Source: Glandiceps talaboti (Eukaryota > Hemichordata > Enteropneusta > Spengelidae). Taken from it: a DNA stretch of 64,000 nt. The stretch covers positions 5,894,001 to 5,958,000 of the forward strand of contig NC_135549.1 in NCBI RefSeq assembly GCF_964340395.1, read 5' to 3'. Shown here piece after piece: positions 27,719 through 40,677 of this stretch (positions are counted from its first letter, which is position 1; every line of letters starts with the position of its first letter). The position numbers were made by a program, and so were the translations under genes. Below the pieces are notes generated by a model. That model was not told the DNA's origin, made no database searches, and saw only the letters and a list, made by a program, of their open reading frames with translations.

Positions 27719-28861
27719 AACAATTTAACGTCAAAACTTCATCGGTGTACGTTAGTGATATATTTCTTTGAGTATTTAGTTGGACTGTTCTAGACGGCGG
27801 CATATATCAAGATTCAAGAATATACTAATAATGCTTTGATTTGAAGAACAAATCTAAAAGTACTGGGCAGATTTACCTGCAATTTGATGTATGACCTTTA
27901 TATGGTGCATAGTGTCCAAGACTGTTAATATGCAAATTAGGTTTACAACTGAAACCTTTCATAAAGAAAACCTATTTTTCTTAAATTATTGGATTGATTT
28001 GTAGTAAAGTTGTTTTTAAGAATGTAAATAACATGATTGTTTTCAAACCCACATAGCCGTCCACATAGTTTAGATGTGAACAATAAGTGTAGAAATATAT
28101 ATTTGGGCAAAACTCTTAAGCGCTCAAAGTATTACGCGTATGAGCGAGTAGGATACTCTTACTGATGAATATGAATAATTACGAAGATTGTAGACATACA
28201 AATTTTAAAAAAAACTTACAGTTGGAAATTCATTAGCATTTAATTGTTCGAGATTTGTTAATATTATAGTTCAGACTGAAAGTTGGGATAACCATGCGAT
28301 ATTCTAATCATCGTCTCGCATTTCTCTCCGATAGGAAACGAAGACAAACACAAATGCGAGACTGGCACAAAACATTGCTTGATTAGAGCGTAGAAGCTAG
28401 CAAGTACTCTCGACTTTTTTTGGAAAAGCCTTCATTTAAAGTCTACTTGTGGACAATAGCATGATGAGCAGGCAGCTGCGTTACGAACCAGGATATTGAG
28501 AGACCCATTATGTGAACAGTCCCTGACTGAGAGCGCAATGCGTTACTTGAAATGTAATTGGCTCATTAAGATGGCATTCTCCACGACATGTGATCTTGAA
28601 ATCCATACCTTTATATATTTCTTTACAAATTCTAGCTAGTAAATAGGATCTACGTGTTCTACCATTAGATATCACGATTGTACAATATTATTTCATTACT
28701 TTTGATACGTAGGTAGTGTCGCAATACTCGTTTAGGTACATTTCGAACTCCTCTAATAATAATGTACTCCATTGTTAGAATTTCCCAAAACGATTCTGAC
28801 ACACGTTTTTAGCGGCAGTAATTTAAGTAAACCCTTCATCACTTGTATGGAATTTCCATGA

Positions 28862-28924
28862 TCTGTCTGTCTGTCTGTCTATCTATCTTAAATATATCCA
28901 CCCACCCATCCATCCATCCATCCA
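28862..28924. repeat. CTGT/CTAT and CCAT tetranucleotide runs
   Basis: Two short tetranucleotide tracts, (CTGT)n(CTAT)n and (CACC)n(CATC)n, are separated by 13 bp. Confidence 0.85.
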
Positions 28925-29943
28925 ACCACCTTAACAAGACACAAAAATGTGCATACTAGATAAATAAGGTGGGAATTCCGACTAAGCTTATTCCAACGAA
29001 TTGACTTCAGACCTGCAATTTCTAACATAATTTCATTGTAGAATTACACGTTTAATTTTCTTGCAGCTGACTTGAATGACAAAGATGCTTCTACATGTTG
29101 TTTCGTTGGCGTGAACAGAAGCCACGTGTACATAAAATAATTAGCGATTCACCGGAGTATGAATTCTCTATCTCGATCACTCTTTACAATGTTATTGAAT
29201 GGTATACCTGACTATCATTTTTGGAATAATTAATGCGCAACAACTCTCACCCATGATATTCTCTTTTTGTCGCCTTTTAAATCAAAATACATCGCAAAAT
29301 ACATAATAATGTTCATACATCGTTTACAATTGATTGCAGTTTCGTGCTTTTCCGAATGTTCTGGCAATATTGTTCCCATGGTATTTGCACAACACGTATA
29401 TTTTGTAATACTACTTAGACTGTGTGCGTAGACGATGTATATCTGCGTGAACAGTCACTGATCAAAACAAGTCACAGAGGCTTTGGCTTAGATTTGTTTA
29501 AAATAAAGTGCCATCGAAGAAATAGCTCCGGATGTAGTTCAAATGCCTGTCTTCTTGACAAAACAGTGACATGTTATTAGTTTGTCAGTCTTCCAATTGC
29601 AATTTGTAACCCAAGGGCATGATTATTGGTTACTCACTTAAGAATTCACCCTAATAGAGCAAGTTCTAATCTCCTCTTCGTGGCAAGTTCTATAAACATT
29701 ATCATGAAAACCTGTGGGACAACGAAATCCTGACATGCTATTTTCGAAACAAAACACTTCATTCAGCTGGGAATTTCATCTTAACACAACATATCGTTAA
29801 TAACTACCAACCGGGTGATACGGAGATACTGTGTAACATCTAATTAATGGGGTCTGAATTTCCCACTGTCCCTCCCTCATCAGTCGTGGCTCAAATTTCA
29901 TACCATATTCAATAATTTAGATATCTCTGTGCAGTTGGCTCTC

Positions 29944-30041
29944 AAAAAGACGAATTATATTTCATCGGCCTAGGTACACTTACAGAATACTTAAAAAGAC
30001 GAATTATATGTCATCGGCCTAGGTACACTAACATAATACTT
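29944..30041 (+). repeat. 49 bp direct tandem duplication
   Basis: Two adjacent copies of a 49 bp unit (29944-29992 and 29993-30041) start AAAAAGACGAATTATAT and share tcatcggcctaggtacact. Only a handful of differences separate them, so the duplication is fairly recent. Confidence 0.9.
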
Positions 30042-31202
30042 AAAGCAATGCAGGTGTTACAATATTCTGTTTCAGTTTATATCGGGTGATGGATCACTAC
30101 TGGCCATTATCCCGAAGCGAGTGAACGATGTCAAAAACAAGGTAATGTTATAAATATATTTGAACGAAAAGTTTCGGTTGGGCTGCCACTAGAACAATGC
30201 CCAAAACATCCTGAAAGTAAAATTTCAGACTTTTCTAATAGCAGAGTGTCAATTAATGTTTCTCCGAGAACAGTTCAATCATTCGACTACAATATGGCAC
30301 TGAAATGTTACTTCGCTGACCTTTTTGTATTCGGTATCGAGGCTGTTTATAATTAAAACCGATAGAATGATAGTTCAAGAGACTTAAATTAAAATACTCC
30401 CTAGCAATTGTTGTTGGCTTTATATATAAAATTCAACCACTGCAATAGGTTGGATATTATATGATTCATATTGTGTAGAACAAAGATGTTAAGGATATTC
30501 TAGAACAAAAACACACTTTGGAAATTCCTAAATAGGTAAAGCTACGATTAAAATGGCCCTTAAAGACCGAAGATTATTGTAAGATCCAAGGCCTACCGCG
30601 GTGTTAGGATACCTTACATGTAGCATCTGGATATTCTATGTAAATAGCATTCACTATGTGAATAATTAATGTGTGAGAGTATTCCGACATTTTATGGACA
30701 GATCACCTGACGTGATAACGACGCGTAATGTCTGATTCAGCAGTGAACATGGGATATTGCAGCAGATATTGAGTTGGCCAATTACTATGGTAAAACTCGA
30801 CGTCGCCTATTAACAAAATTTATCAAATAAAACAATGTTGCCCTCAAGCTCGAAGTCGCAATTTACTTTGCAAATCATTTATCAACTATTAAAACGCTCA
30901 ACTTATATTAATTGCCTTATTTAAGCTTTTGCAGTATTGTCTGGTATTTTGTGCAGCATTGCAATTTTCAATTGTCCTGGTGCTGTGTGTTAATTTCCCA
31001 AGCACAAAATTCATATTCGTGTGAAAGACATACTAATAACGTAACATGTAAATCTCCAACGGGGTCGGGAATATACCATCTGTTGAATCATAGACACTGT
31101 TTGTGGTTGAATGATGTATGAATATATTAAGGGAATTCAGCGAGGGTAAAAACTGACATTTCTTCTTATCTCTGCAATCATCCAGACGATTTATTCCTAC
31201 AT

Positions 31203-31238
31203 TCACTCACTCACTCACTCACTCACTCACTCACTCAG
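31203..31238. repeat. (TCAC)n microsatellite
   Basis: Nine TCAC units, ending in cagtcagt. Confidence 0.93.
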
Positions 31239-31309
31239 TCAGTGTCTATGTAATTTCATTCTGCTCACACAGGGAGTTTTAACATATATTTTTGACAACA
31301 AAGTTCATG

Positions 31310-31845
31310 TTTCATATAAAGTTTGATAATATAGCTTGTAGTTTTAATGTCTCATTTAATGATTTTCAGAAATTAGGCTATATCTTAAGAATGCACCTTC
31401 AAATTGAATATAATTTGGTACATACTTCAAACAAAACAAAGGGCACATGCCCTGAAAAGCTTGTTGGTGTAGCTTTTAGTTTAAATGAGTCATTTGCATA
31501 CTTAAAGATTTTCAATAATTAAGCTATATATGACGAGTGTAAGCTTCAAGTTTTATATAATTTGGTACATACATTCATGATGCCAGGGTGTGCATGTCTC
31601 ACAAAGCTTATTGATATAATGCGCAGTTTTTATGATTCATTTGTCTAATTAATGAATTTCAATAATTATGTTATATATTAAGAATGCACTCTGCAAACTC
31701 AACATAATGTGGTACTTACATTAATGAAAACAAATTCCATGTGCCATATAAAGCTTAATAATGTTGCTTTTAAAATGACCCATTTGCATAATTAATGATT
31801 TGTAATAAGGCTCAATCTTAAGAATGCAAGTTTCAAGGTGTCGTT
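31310..31845 (+). repeat. degenerate tandem array, ~147 bp unit, four copies
   Basis: Landmarks recur in order. The AAAG(C/T)TT block starts at 31319, 31456, 31603 and 31750 (spacings 137, 147, 147). Each is followed by catttg/catttaa-attaatgatt, then tcttaagaatgca, and in the first three units aatttggtacata. Copies are strongly diverged, so the array is old. No coding frame persists through it. Confidence 0.8.
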
Positions 31846-34800
31846 CAAATCCGTTACATTACAGTAACTGCAGATAGATGAAGGTAAAACCAAACTGATA
31901 TAAGATATTTACTGACTGGTCTCACAAGCAACTCTCCCAATTGCAAGTTGTCATTCTATACCTTTGAAGTGTGAGATGTCTCCTCCAGACCTTTGAGCAA
32001 GATTTTACATATTTGAACGCAATACACATACATGCATTTTTTATTTGTCCTGTTGTGTCGTATCCTGTTACCATTAATAAAGGCAGACTTGCTCCCACGC
32101 TGTTAAGACAATACTGGTGAGGCAGATGTTTCAAGCTAATGGGTCATTAGACAAGTACTCCAATTTCTGTATGGATTGGTTTATTAAACAACAAGGTGTA
32201 TAAAGTAGACTTCAACATACAGCCAGAGGGTTCTACTTACTGTCATGTTGCTCGATATCAGTACCAAACCTTGGTTTATCCTTTGACGTGTGATGTGTAT
32301 AATTCTTCGATACATTTGTACAATGAGTCACAGTTAAGGTCGTTAGTTATATACTCCAGCACCAGCCTGCTAAGCAACCAATGCTAAGCAATATACAAGT
32401 ATATTTCTGAGTATCTAAGAGTAGTGTTCATAGTAAAACGACATATATAGCTAAACTTCTCTTGATAAATTGACATGTTTGGTTTTAGCACGTGCAATAT
32501 TGGCTTTTATTGTCTGCTTATAAGGAATCGATGCCACTTTCGATTTTCTTCCATACTAAGAAGTCTTTTTACGTCTTTATAAACTTTCAACCAACGAATA
32601 TCTATTTTCATAAATCACTTTGTAGAGCTGTGGCATAAATTGCTTTCACGAACTATGAAAACTAACCTATGCATTACACTTCACCCGTTGTAACTCAAAC
32701 GTCATGATAATGTAATTTACACCTGAACAAACGCGTGTTTTAATAGATCTCCAAGGTGGATAGATTTTATATTGAATAATTACTCCTATTTCCATATCAT
32801 GTTAGATAGGAACAACCTACTACTATACTACTATTTTACACTTCTGTTCTATAATTTGGTATGCGACTGACACTGGGGTCCGATCTTTCAACTGTTCGGC
32901 AATTGGGCATACGACCCATATTGGGACCTTCGAGCAAGTCTTCAATTATTTCACATTTCTGTAGCGCTGTTTTTATTAACTGTACCGCATGTGTTCGCCA
33001 TTGATATGGCGCCTGTATGTTTGATGTATTCTTGTTGGTAAAACCCACGTTTATCACAGTGACTTTGATTGTGGTATGTACCCAAGAGCATTAGCATTTT
33101 CAATTTTTATCCAAAACCTATCGCACTACAAACGATTATGCAAAATGCTGCACCAATAATGAAGTACTTTAAATATTAACAGAAAGTCAATTTTCAATTT
33201 ATTGTTCTGATTAAGATCAAATATTCAACTCTTGAAAGCGGATCGAATTACTAGAATAATGTTGGGGTTGTGCACAAGATCAAGGTAAACTGAGTTTTAA
33301 CAAATTAGTTGCTGGAGATAGCTCTTGTGTGATGTAGTGAAAAGGTTGGGCAATTGTTGGGATTTCAATCAACGTCATAACTAATTCGACGCCTAAGCAC
33401 TTACTTGAAATACATTATATCGAGATAGCAGCTAGCACCAATTTCCGAGACTACCCGCAGCTAAATGCACATGTTTAAAGAGCCTATTTAGAAACATACA
33501 TCCACTACGGTTACCTCAATATATACAACACTAACTGTATTTGCTAAGGCGTAAAACAGTTTGTAAGAATATTATTTCCATTAGTGTTCATTACACTCCG
33601 TTAACATTTTATATTACATTGTAATTGAAATTTACACACAGAAGAAATCTCATGTTGGGTCACTGAACGAATCTACACTGGTGCTGTTGATTTGCAGTTC
33701 ACTGTACTTAGGTTACCAATGTACATTACTTCCAGTTTTTTCATTTGTTGTGTACAGCTAACCTCTGCGAAATTCACTTTTGTGCACGAATCTGTATTGT
33801 TCCCACAAGTATTGTAAAAAAATAAAGGAATGTTATTCAACCTAATTAGTATGCACCCTCTTCCACTGCAAAGTGTCAATGTATTATGCTCTGCGAACAT
33901 GATTTCGAGTCAATTTGCAGACATGCAGGAACAAGATCAAAAATTGTCAAAATTACGGCATTTGGTTGAAATAGTATGAGTTAATTTCAACTAAAACTTA
34001 ATCACATATTCTTTGACCAAATTTGAATACCTTTATATGTTTTAGATTTGTCAGGAAAAATGGTCTTGACCAATGCAAGACAGCAGCATCGTCAATGTCT
34101 GGCAAAAATATGCTAATAGCAGTAATTGATATTCACGGATTTGCCAAAAGTCAAGTAAGTTCTTGTGATGACTAAAACTGTGTGTACAATTTCATGTAAT
34201 GCAATAAACCCTGTGCTTTTGAGATATTGTGTACATCGACTGACACACACATAGACTCGCGCTACACTACCAATCCATAGGAGAGATAAAACTGTGTACC
34301 AGAAGAGCGCAAGTAAGGTGAATGCCACGTGACGACGTTTGACAAATCCTAACATAGCAATTAGATGAGGCGTGTTATACTCACCTCATCGAACAACCAA
34401 CAACAACCAGTGCACCCGACGGTTCTCCTCATATCAATAAACTTTGGAGTCGTATTCTGTTGTCGTGCGCTCTTCCAGATATGGCCTATATAGTGCACTA
34501 GTGATTCATTCAATATTACAATATAATTGTACTATAAACAGATACATGTAGTAAGAATACAAAACTGACTACCATGTTTACCTGAAGTTAAAATTTGAAC
34601 TTCAACATTGAATATCAACCGTCACTGTCATGGCACAGGCTAGGATGCAACATTGCTTTAATAGTTTTTAATACATAATACAGGTCAATTATTACTTGAA
34701 CTCTATTTTAATATCTTATATGTTTTAATGAAGTAATTATAAGCATGAGTTATGTAGGCCGCTTGAACATGAAAAATTCAAGTTATAAATGAATAACAGC

Positions 34801-37800
34801 GCATGGTCACTAGATACTATATTGAATTTAAATGTGTCTGCAAATCGTGACCGTATTCTCACAAATTTAATTCACCAACGTGTGATTTTCCAAAAATGGC
34901 TATCTCGTAAAATGTTTTTTTTTTTAATTTTGTATTTTGGTTTAAGATACCTATAATCATTATTTCATATCTAAATTGCATTCAGTATTTTTCATTAAGG
35001 TTGAAAACTGGTCTTTTCTACTGAGCATCTTTACTATGCTGTAAATAGTGTTCTAATCTAGTGTAGAGAGTAGGCGCTCACTTGTTGACTGTATGTACTA
35101 CACATGTGGTTTCGCATACCTTTGACTGTCTGGCATTCACTATAGTCTTATACATCTGAAGGGAAATTTTCTGCAAAGGGACTGCAGTGCACGTATGGAT
35201 TTATAAATCGATTTATGACAGTGAGTTTACCTATTTTTTCCGACCCAGCCAGCCAAGGAGAGTACTACAACGATCACATAGTATTGAGCCCGGTATATAC
35301 TCGGTGTGTGGACAAGTTTCGGTCTGGACTGAAAAAAGTCAGTAATTGTCAATGTATTCTGGGGTATGGTTAGAATTTTAAGACATCGGGATTTAAACCT
35401 CTGGTTTTACCTCGGAAAGGCTAAGTTCCACCAACAAAACCCTTAGTAAGTTATAGTAACACATGTAGAAAAACCTCAGTTAATTCATGCTGTTAATTCT
35501 AAAACTGCTGTAAGCAAGACAATAAGATATTTTTGTGCAACTTTCGTATCAAAAAGCGTATCTTCCAATACAAAGACAATTATTTTGTTCAGACATGGAA
35601 TTGCATGGAGAACTTCAATCCTTCTTAGCTTGGGTTTCTTTTGTTATCTTTGTAGTTTTCGTTTTCTTTGATCTATCGCTTCTTTAAGTAGCAAAGCTTA
35701 CTTAGAACAAAGTACACTAATCCTCCTTCTACCAAGGGGATATTTGCCTGTACGCAAAACACTACCACTTAGGTATACATTGTACAAGCAAAGATTAGAC
35801 ATAATATAAAGGTACCGCATGTCACAACGTATAAGAATAGCCTCAATCATGTTAAGCCCACTTCTATATATTCTATGCGACGATTGCAACTGTAGGACAT
35901 CTGAAAGTATTAAAAATGAATATAATCATGTTTAATATGCTTGTTAAATTAGTGTGCTGAGATGTATATAAAACGTGACTGCAAGTTCATTAACTGTGAC
36001 AATGTTACATACCAAACATTTGCTTTTGAATTTTCGTTGAATCCCAATGCTTGTCAATGTCTTATTTAGTATTGGTTGCATAGAAACAGATAAACGTCTG
36101 AGGGGGACAAAACTGGGCACACTACATCGATAATACTCGTTTTCAAGAGTTGATTACAACGCTAGTATTTAATCAAATACATTTAGATATATAAACGGGG
36201 TATTTTCAAATTCGGTCGAATGGATTAGAAAAATATTAGCGAAGTTACGTAGACAATTTTGTTTACTTGTAAAGCAGTCTTCCTACCCCCATAAAACAGA
36301 TGACCGCAACTGTTACAGCGTATCCCAATTTCATTAGTGTCAGTTAGGAGGTATCATTTGGGAAGTATATTTCTACCTCATTCGCCCCCATGTTAGATCT
36401 CGTATCCCTATAACTATTACCATATTGGAGCCATGATTGTTTTTCGTGTGTTCAAGGTTTCCTAACTGCATGAGCAACTTTACTTTACTAAATAAAATCT
36501 ACCTTACCGCGAGTATTGCAAATTGACATGGCTATAATTAATATGATACCACAGCACATTTTTAGACTTAATTTGCATATCAATCCCATCTTCAAATTGT
36601 CATAAAGAATTCTTTTTCTATATACCCTAGAATACCTACACACCAATTTTCAGCCCAATCCGTCCATTACTTTTGACGTAATTTATTTACTTTGAAAATA
36701 TTATTTTTTACAGTTTTGATCCCCAGAATGGCAAAAAACAGAACATTAATTGTTGAAGATATCTGGTTGTCATAAACAAATCTGAATTTAAAAAAAATCA
36801 GTCTTTCTGGTGTCAGAAATGAAATAGATACTATTCATTGGGAAAGCACAATGTCAAAAAGTCGCACTTGCGCAAAGCATCATGGGAAAAAACTTTTCTC
36901 TGGCACCCCTCACTTCAGAATTATAGGTAACCAGTTAATGCGGGGACCCTTTTGTTTCATTCAATCTTAAATTAATAACATAACAAATAATATATATCAA
37001 TATGAAGAAGAAAATGAGCACAGATTAATTTTTATTTGGCAGCAGATAATTTGTTAGCTATGAATCTTGGTGTACATTTTATGAAATATGTGCTTACAAT
37101 ACCCAGAATTAAATCTTGTAGGATTAAAATGAGAATGAAAGACACATATAAAATTTCATAAAATGCATGAATGAAAAACTCCATGAAAAAATAGGTCGTG
37201 CAGGATAATGAACTACTGGCTATTTCAAAAAATTGTGCGATTTTTCAAAAAATGCATCGACTTTCAGTTATCGTAACATTTTACCTAATTCGGGGACACC
37301 CCATTTTTATTGCATTTTTTTCAGTACATATATTCAATTTCTTATGATGAAAGTATATATAAGAAAATGAGGGTAGAATTTATACTATATAACTACCTTA
37401 AGACCACATGAATCAGCTTTAATAATGTCAAATTTCCATGTTTCCATAAATTCATATGACATTGGAAAAATGACAAACACTGATATATATTACACCAACG
37501 TCAATCTTAACATAATATTCTGATGTGGATTTTATAACGATATTATTACACAACAACCAAGCTGTATTTTGATCTTTATTTAGTATGCATGGCTACTAAC
37601 TATCCAATCTAGAATTTGTAAACTATATGGTGTCTGCGTTTATTGACAGTAGAATAGAAAGCTAAAATGTACTTTGTTTGGTTAAGTCTAAATTTCCAAT
37701 CACTGCTCAATCAATAGGAAGGAGTATTTGAAAAATCGATTTGTGTGGATTTAAGGAGGTTGTCAGCATGGCTTTTCTCAAAAATATGTTATTAAAATCA

Positions 37801-37998
37801 AATATTGATAATGGAATAGATTGGGGTCAGATAATATCACGCTTGACTTGTTCACGTAAGTGCTACTATTTACACACTCTGTTTTCGAAAATCAAATATA
37901 TAGCACACGATTACTCGTCTAATCTATAGGAAGTAAAGTGATTTTTTTAGAAAAACTTGCAATTGTACACCATGCATCATTGTTGCCACGACCGAATC
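31846..37998. other. gene-poor tract
   Basis: No confirmed gene. A TATA-like box plus short frame and donor at 34385-34494 on the minus strand is discussed in findings. Around 36.9-37.4 kb a (t)cggggac(a/c)cc block occurs twice about 350 bp apart (36940 and 37293), with similar following sequence, suggesting an old degenerate repeat. Confidence 0.5.
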
Positions 37999-38092
37999 AT
38001 CATCATCATCATCAACTAATGACGACGACGACGACGACAACAATGACGACGACGACGACGACGACAACATCATCATCTTCATCTTAATCATC
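37999..38092. repeat. CAT/GAC trinucleotide compound repeat
   Basis: A (CAT)n run, two GAC/GACGAC runs and a second (CAT)n run in about 94 bp. No open frame extends usefully beyond the repeat on either side. Confidence 0.9.
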
Positions 38093-40077
38093 AACACTGT
38101 CACTATTATCGTCTTCGTCAGTTACCAATTATCGACCATTAATAAGTTAAATTTGATGTTACGACCTTCTTGTATGTCCTAGGGCAATAACTAAGATGGT
38201 TTTATTCATCAAGTTGTATGGTCTTACAGGTCATTAGTCTCTTATATCACATTAATTAAGTACAGTAGTCGTTGATATGTATTGATCTATGTGTAGTTTG
38301 GTGCGTTTTGAATTCTTTCTATTCACGTTTAAAAAAAATCGCAGTGCGGTATAATAACAAAGAAAGCTTTAATGATGCAGTAGTGTACATGTAGTCAATT
38401 GAAATTGCTTTGACAGTGATCCCTAGTGGGTCTGCATTTCTTCATGTAATAAAAAACTGATGAATGCATTTCTAGTCGCAACAACACAAGTAAGCCGACA
38501 AACTATTAAATCCTATAGCATTAGGCAAACTCAAGTAATCAAATCACAACTCGTGTTTTAGTTTCAATATGTTCACAGTTGCAGTCATGTGGAATTGGTT
38601 CAAAGTGGTGGAGTTCTTAAAGCCTACTACAGTCGGAAATTGCTTGTTACCCAAATTTACTACACATGGTCAAATTATTTATCACTTTCCGTGACTTAAA
38701 TTTGATGAAATGTTTAATACATGAACATTTCAAAGTATCCGAGTCGTGTATAAAGATTGCTCCTCGACTGTACGTTTACTGGCGTAAAGTAAACGCTTAT
38801 AGTATCAATTTTATGTGATATGTAATCTGCACATGTTAAAAACATGCCGCTGTAACTACATGTACATGTACGTCAAATCGTTTGAATTGAATACCTGTCA
38901 ACACAAGCATGTTCAAAATCTTAGCTTAGCAGTAAGTGTGAATTAGAGCTGATATTCAACTGCTTATATATATTAACCCCTGCTGCTGCGCCACATACGT
39001 AAAAACATATGTGCACTTTCGCAAGTGTTGAGTTTCCTTAGTATAAATACGTATAAGAATCCACATCAACGTACCTAATGTCGGTTGTTTTAGTGTGCTG
39101 GTCCACTACCATCCCAAACGTTACATATTACTAAAGATAAAAAGTCGCATGGCAGTGATTTGCTATGTATGTTTCTGTGTCCATCTTTGTCTCATTTGCT
39201 TTTATAACTTAGAGGTCAACTTTATCATATACAGCAGTGCATTGCACAGTAGTATTACAGTTGTGTATTGGAGCGCATTGCAGTGTAGTATAGTATTATG
39301 ATGTGTTGTGCTGTGTAGTGTGTACAATGCAGTCTTGTGGTGTGGTGTGGTGTGGTGTGGTGTGGTGTGGTGAGGTGAGGTGAAGAGGTGTGCAGTTCAT
39401 TGTCGTGTAGAGTAGTTCAGTTTAATGTAGTGTAAGTTTTCAAGGCTCTTTATATGTTACTTTGTAACTTTTCGTGCTATTGCGATGACAGTGTTGTACT
39501 TATTACATGCCGATAGCAGTCTTAACACTACTTTAGAGCCTTACATTTCGTTATTTCATCTGAAAAAATAAAGATCATTTCTTGTAAGAGAGAAAAAACT
39601 CAACAAGGAGCAAGACATTGAGCACAGAAACGAACGAATGTGAACAGGCATCATGCAGCCACTGATAAACAGCAGGATATTATATAGGATATAAAACAAA
39701 AATCAAAATATATTAAATGACGAATTGCGCATACGTCATAAGAAATCTAAAGTGTTAATGTACCTGTAAAATATGACATTCCATTATTAAATATTATAAC
39801 ACATACTTAGTACATTCGTCATAGGTTTGGTACGGGTCATATCGGCGGTTTTGTTCATTTCAGTGTTTCACTGCTTGATGCCGTCAAGTATATAATGGGA
39901 TAATAGCAGCACTTCCTGCCGTGCTGTATTAAATTGTAGCGATAAATATGAATGGTTACAGCGACTTATGATAAATATGCACACGTTTAGTATTGCCAAC
40001 GGCAATTGTCAAGGAAGCACGTTCAAGCAGTGTTACACAGTGCATCAGTGTATGTATGTGTGTGGGTGTGGTTATGA
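38093..40077. other. gene-free tract
   Basis: Only the G/T-rich stretch with (TGTGG)n at 39.24-39.38 kb stands out. No gene supported. Confidence 0.6.
39336..39380. repeat. (TGTGG)n pentanucleotide repeat
   Basis: About seven TGTGG units grade into TGAGG. The 100 bp before it is an irregular G/T-rich relative. Confidence 0.92.
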
Positions 40078-40079
40078 AC

Positions 40080-40195
<116 letters not shown>

Positions 40196-40231
40196 TCGCA
40201 CACACACACACAGACAGACAGGGACAGACAA

Positions 40232-40236
<5 letters not shown>

Positions 40237-40293
<57 letters not shown>
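40237..40293. repeat. (TA)n array 2
   Basis: About 57 bp of pure TA, ending at the left arm of an inverted repeat. Confidence 0.97.
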
Positions 40294-40295
<2 letters not shown>

Positions 40296-40354
40296 CTCGG
40301 TGAGTATCAATCTGCTAAGACAGTGCTCTATACCGCAGTGGCAGAGCGTAATAG

Positions 40355-40440
<86 letters not shown>

Positions 40441-40511
40441 GAACCACCAAAACTATTGCGCTCTACCACTGCGGTATAGAGCACTGTCTTAGCAGATTGA
40501 TACTCACCGAG

Positions 40512-40513
<2 letters not shown>
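40294..40513. repeat. inverted repeat, ~62 bp arms around (TA)n, tRNA-like box
   Basis: The left arm 40294-40355 and right arm 40452-40513 are reverse complements with about two mismatches. Between them lie about 84 bp of TA and a short unique stretch. On the minus strand the right arm reads CCGCAGTGGTAGAGCGC, which resembles a tRNA D-arm/A-box, followed 15 bp later by GGTTCG as at the start of a B-box, where (TA)n takes over. It may be the head of a tRNA-related retroposon present twice, head to head. Confidence 0.8.
40356..40439. repeat. (TA)n array 3, loop of the inverted repeat
   Basis: About 84 bp of pure TA between the two arms of the 40294-40513 inverted repeat. Confidence 0.97.

Positions 40514-40599
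<86 letters not shown>
40514..40599. repeat. (TA)n array 4
   Basis: About 86 bp of pure TA between the inverted repeat and the perfect palindrome. Confidence 0.97.
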
Positions 40600-40603
<4 letters not shown>

Positions 40604-40637
40604 GAAAGAAGACGAGTCTGATATTACATAGTGGAAT

Positions 40638-40677
40638 TACACTACGGACCGTTTCACCCGAAGGATCGTCAGGTGTA
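40638..40677 (-). ncRNA. hammerhead ribozyme-like motif, mirror copy
   Basis: This is the exact reverse-complement counterpart of the plus-strand motif in the other palindrome arm. It has the same core and stems, with predicted cleavage between 40643 and 40642. A transcript of either strand would therefore contain one sense hammerhead and its full antisense. Confidence 0.55.

Larger units (their letters stand above)
27719..31202. other. gene-poor tract
   Basis: It contains the 49 bp duplication and, 35 bp after it, a small exon-like segment at 30076-30141 (see findings). No complete gene can be built. Confidence 0.5.

Noticed and set aside
28156-28190. Hammerhead candidate starting CTGATGA near 28163
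   Set aside because: GAAG in place of GAAA and no pairing for stems I or III.
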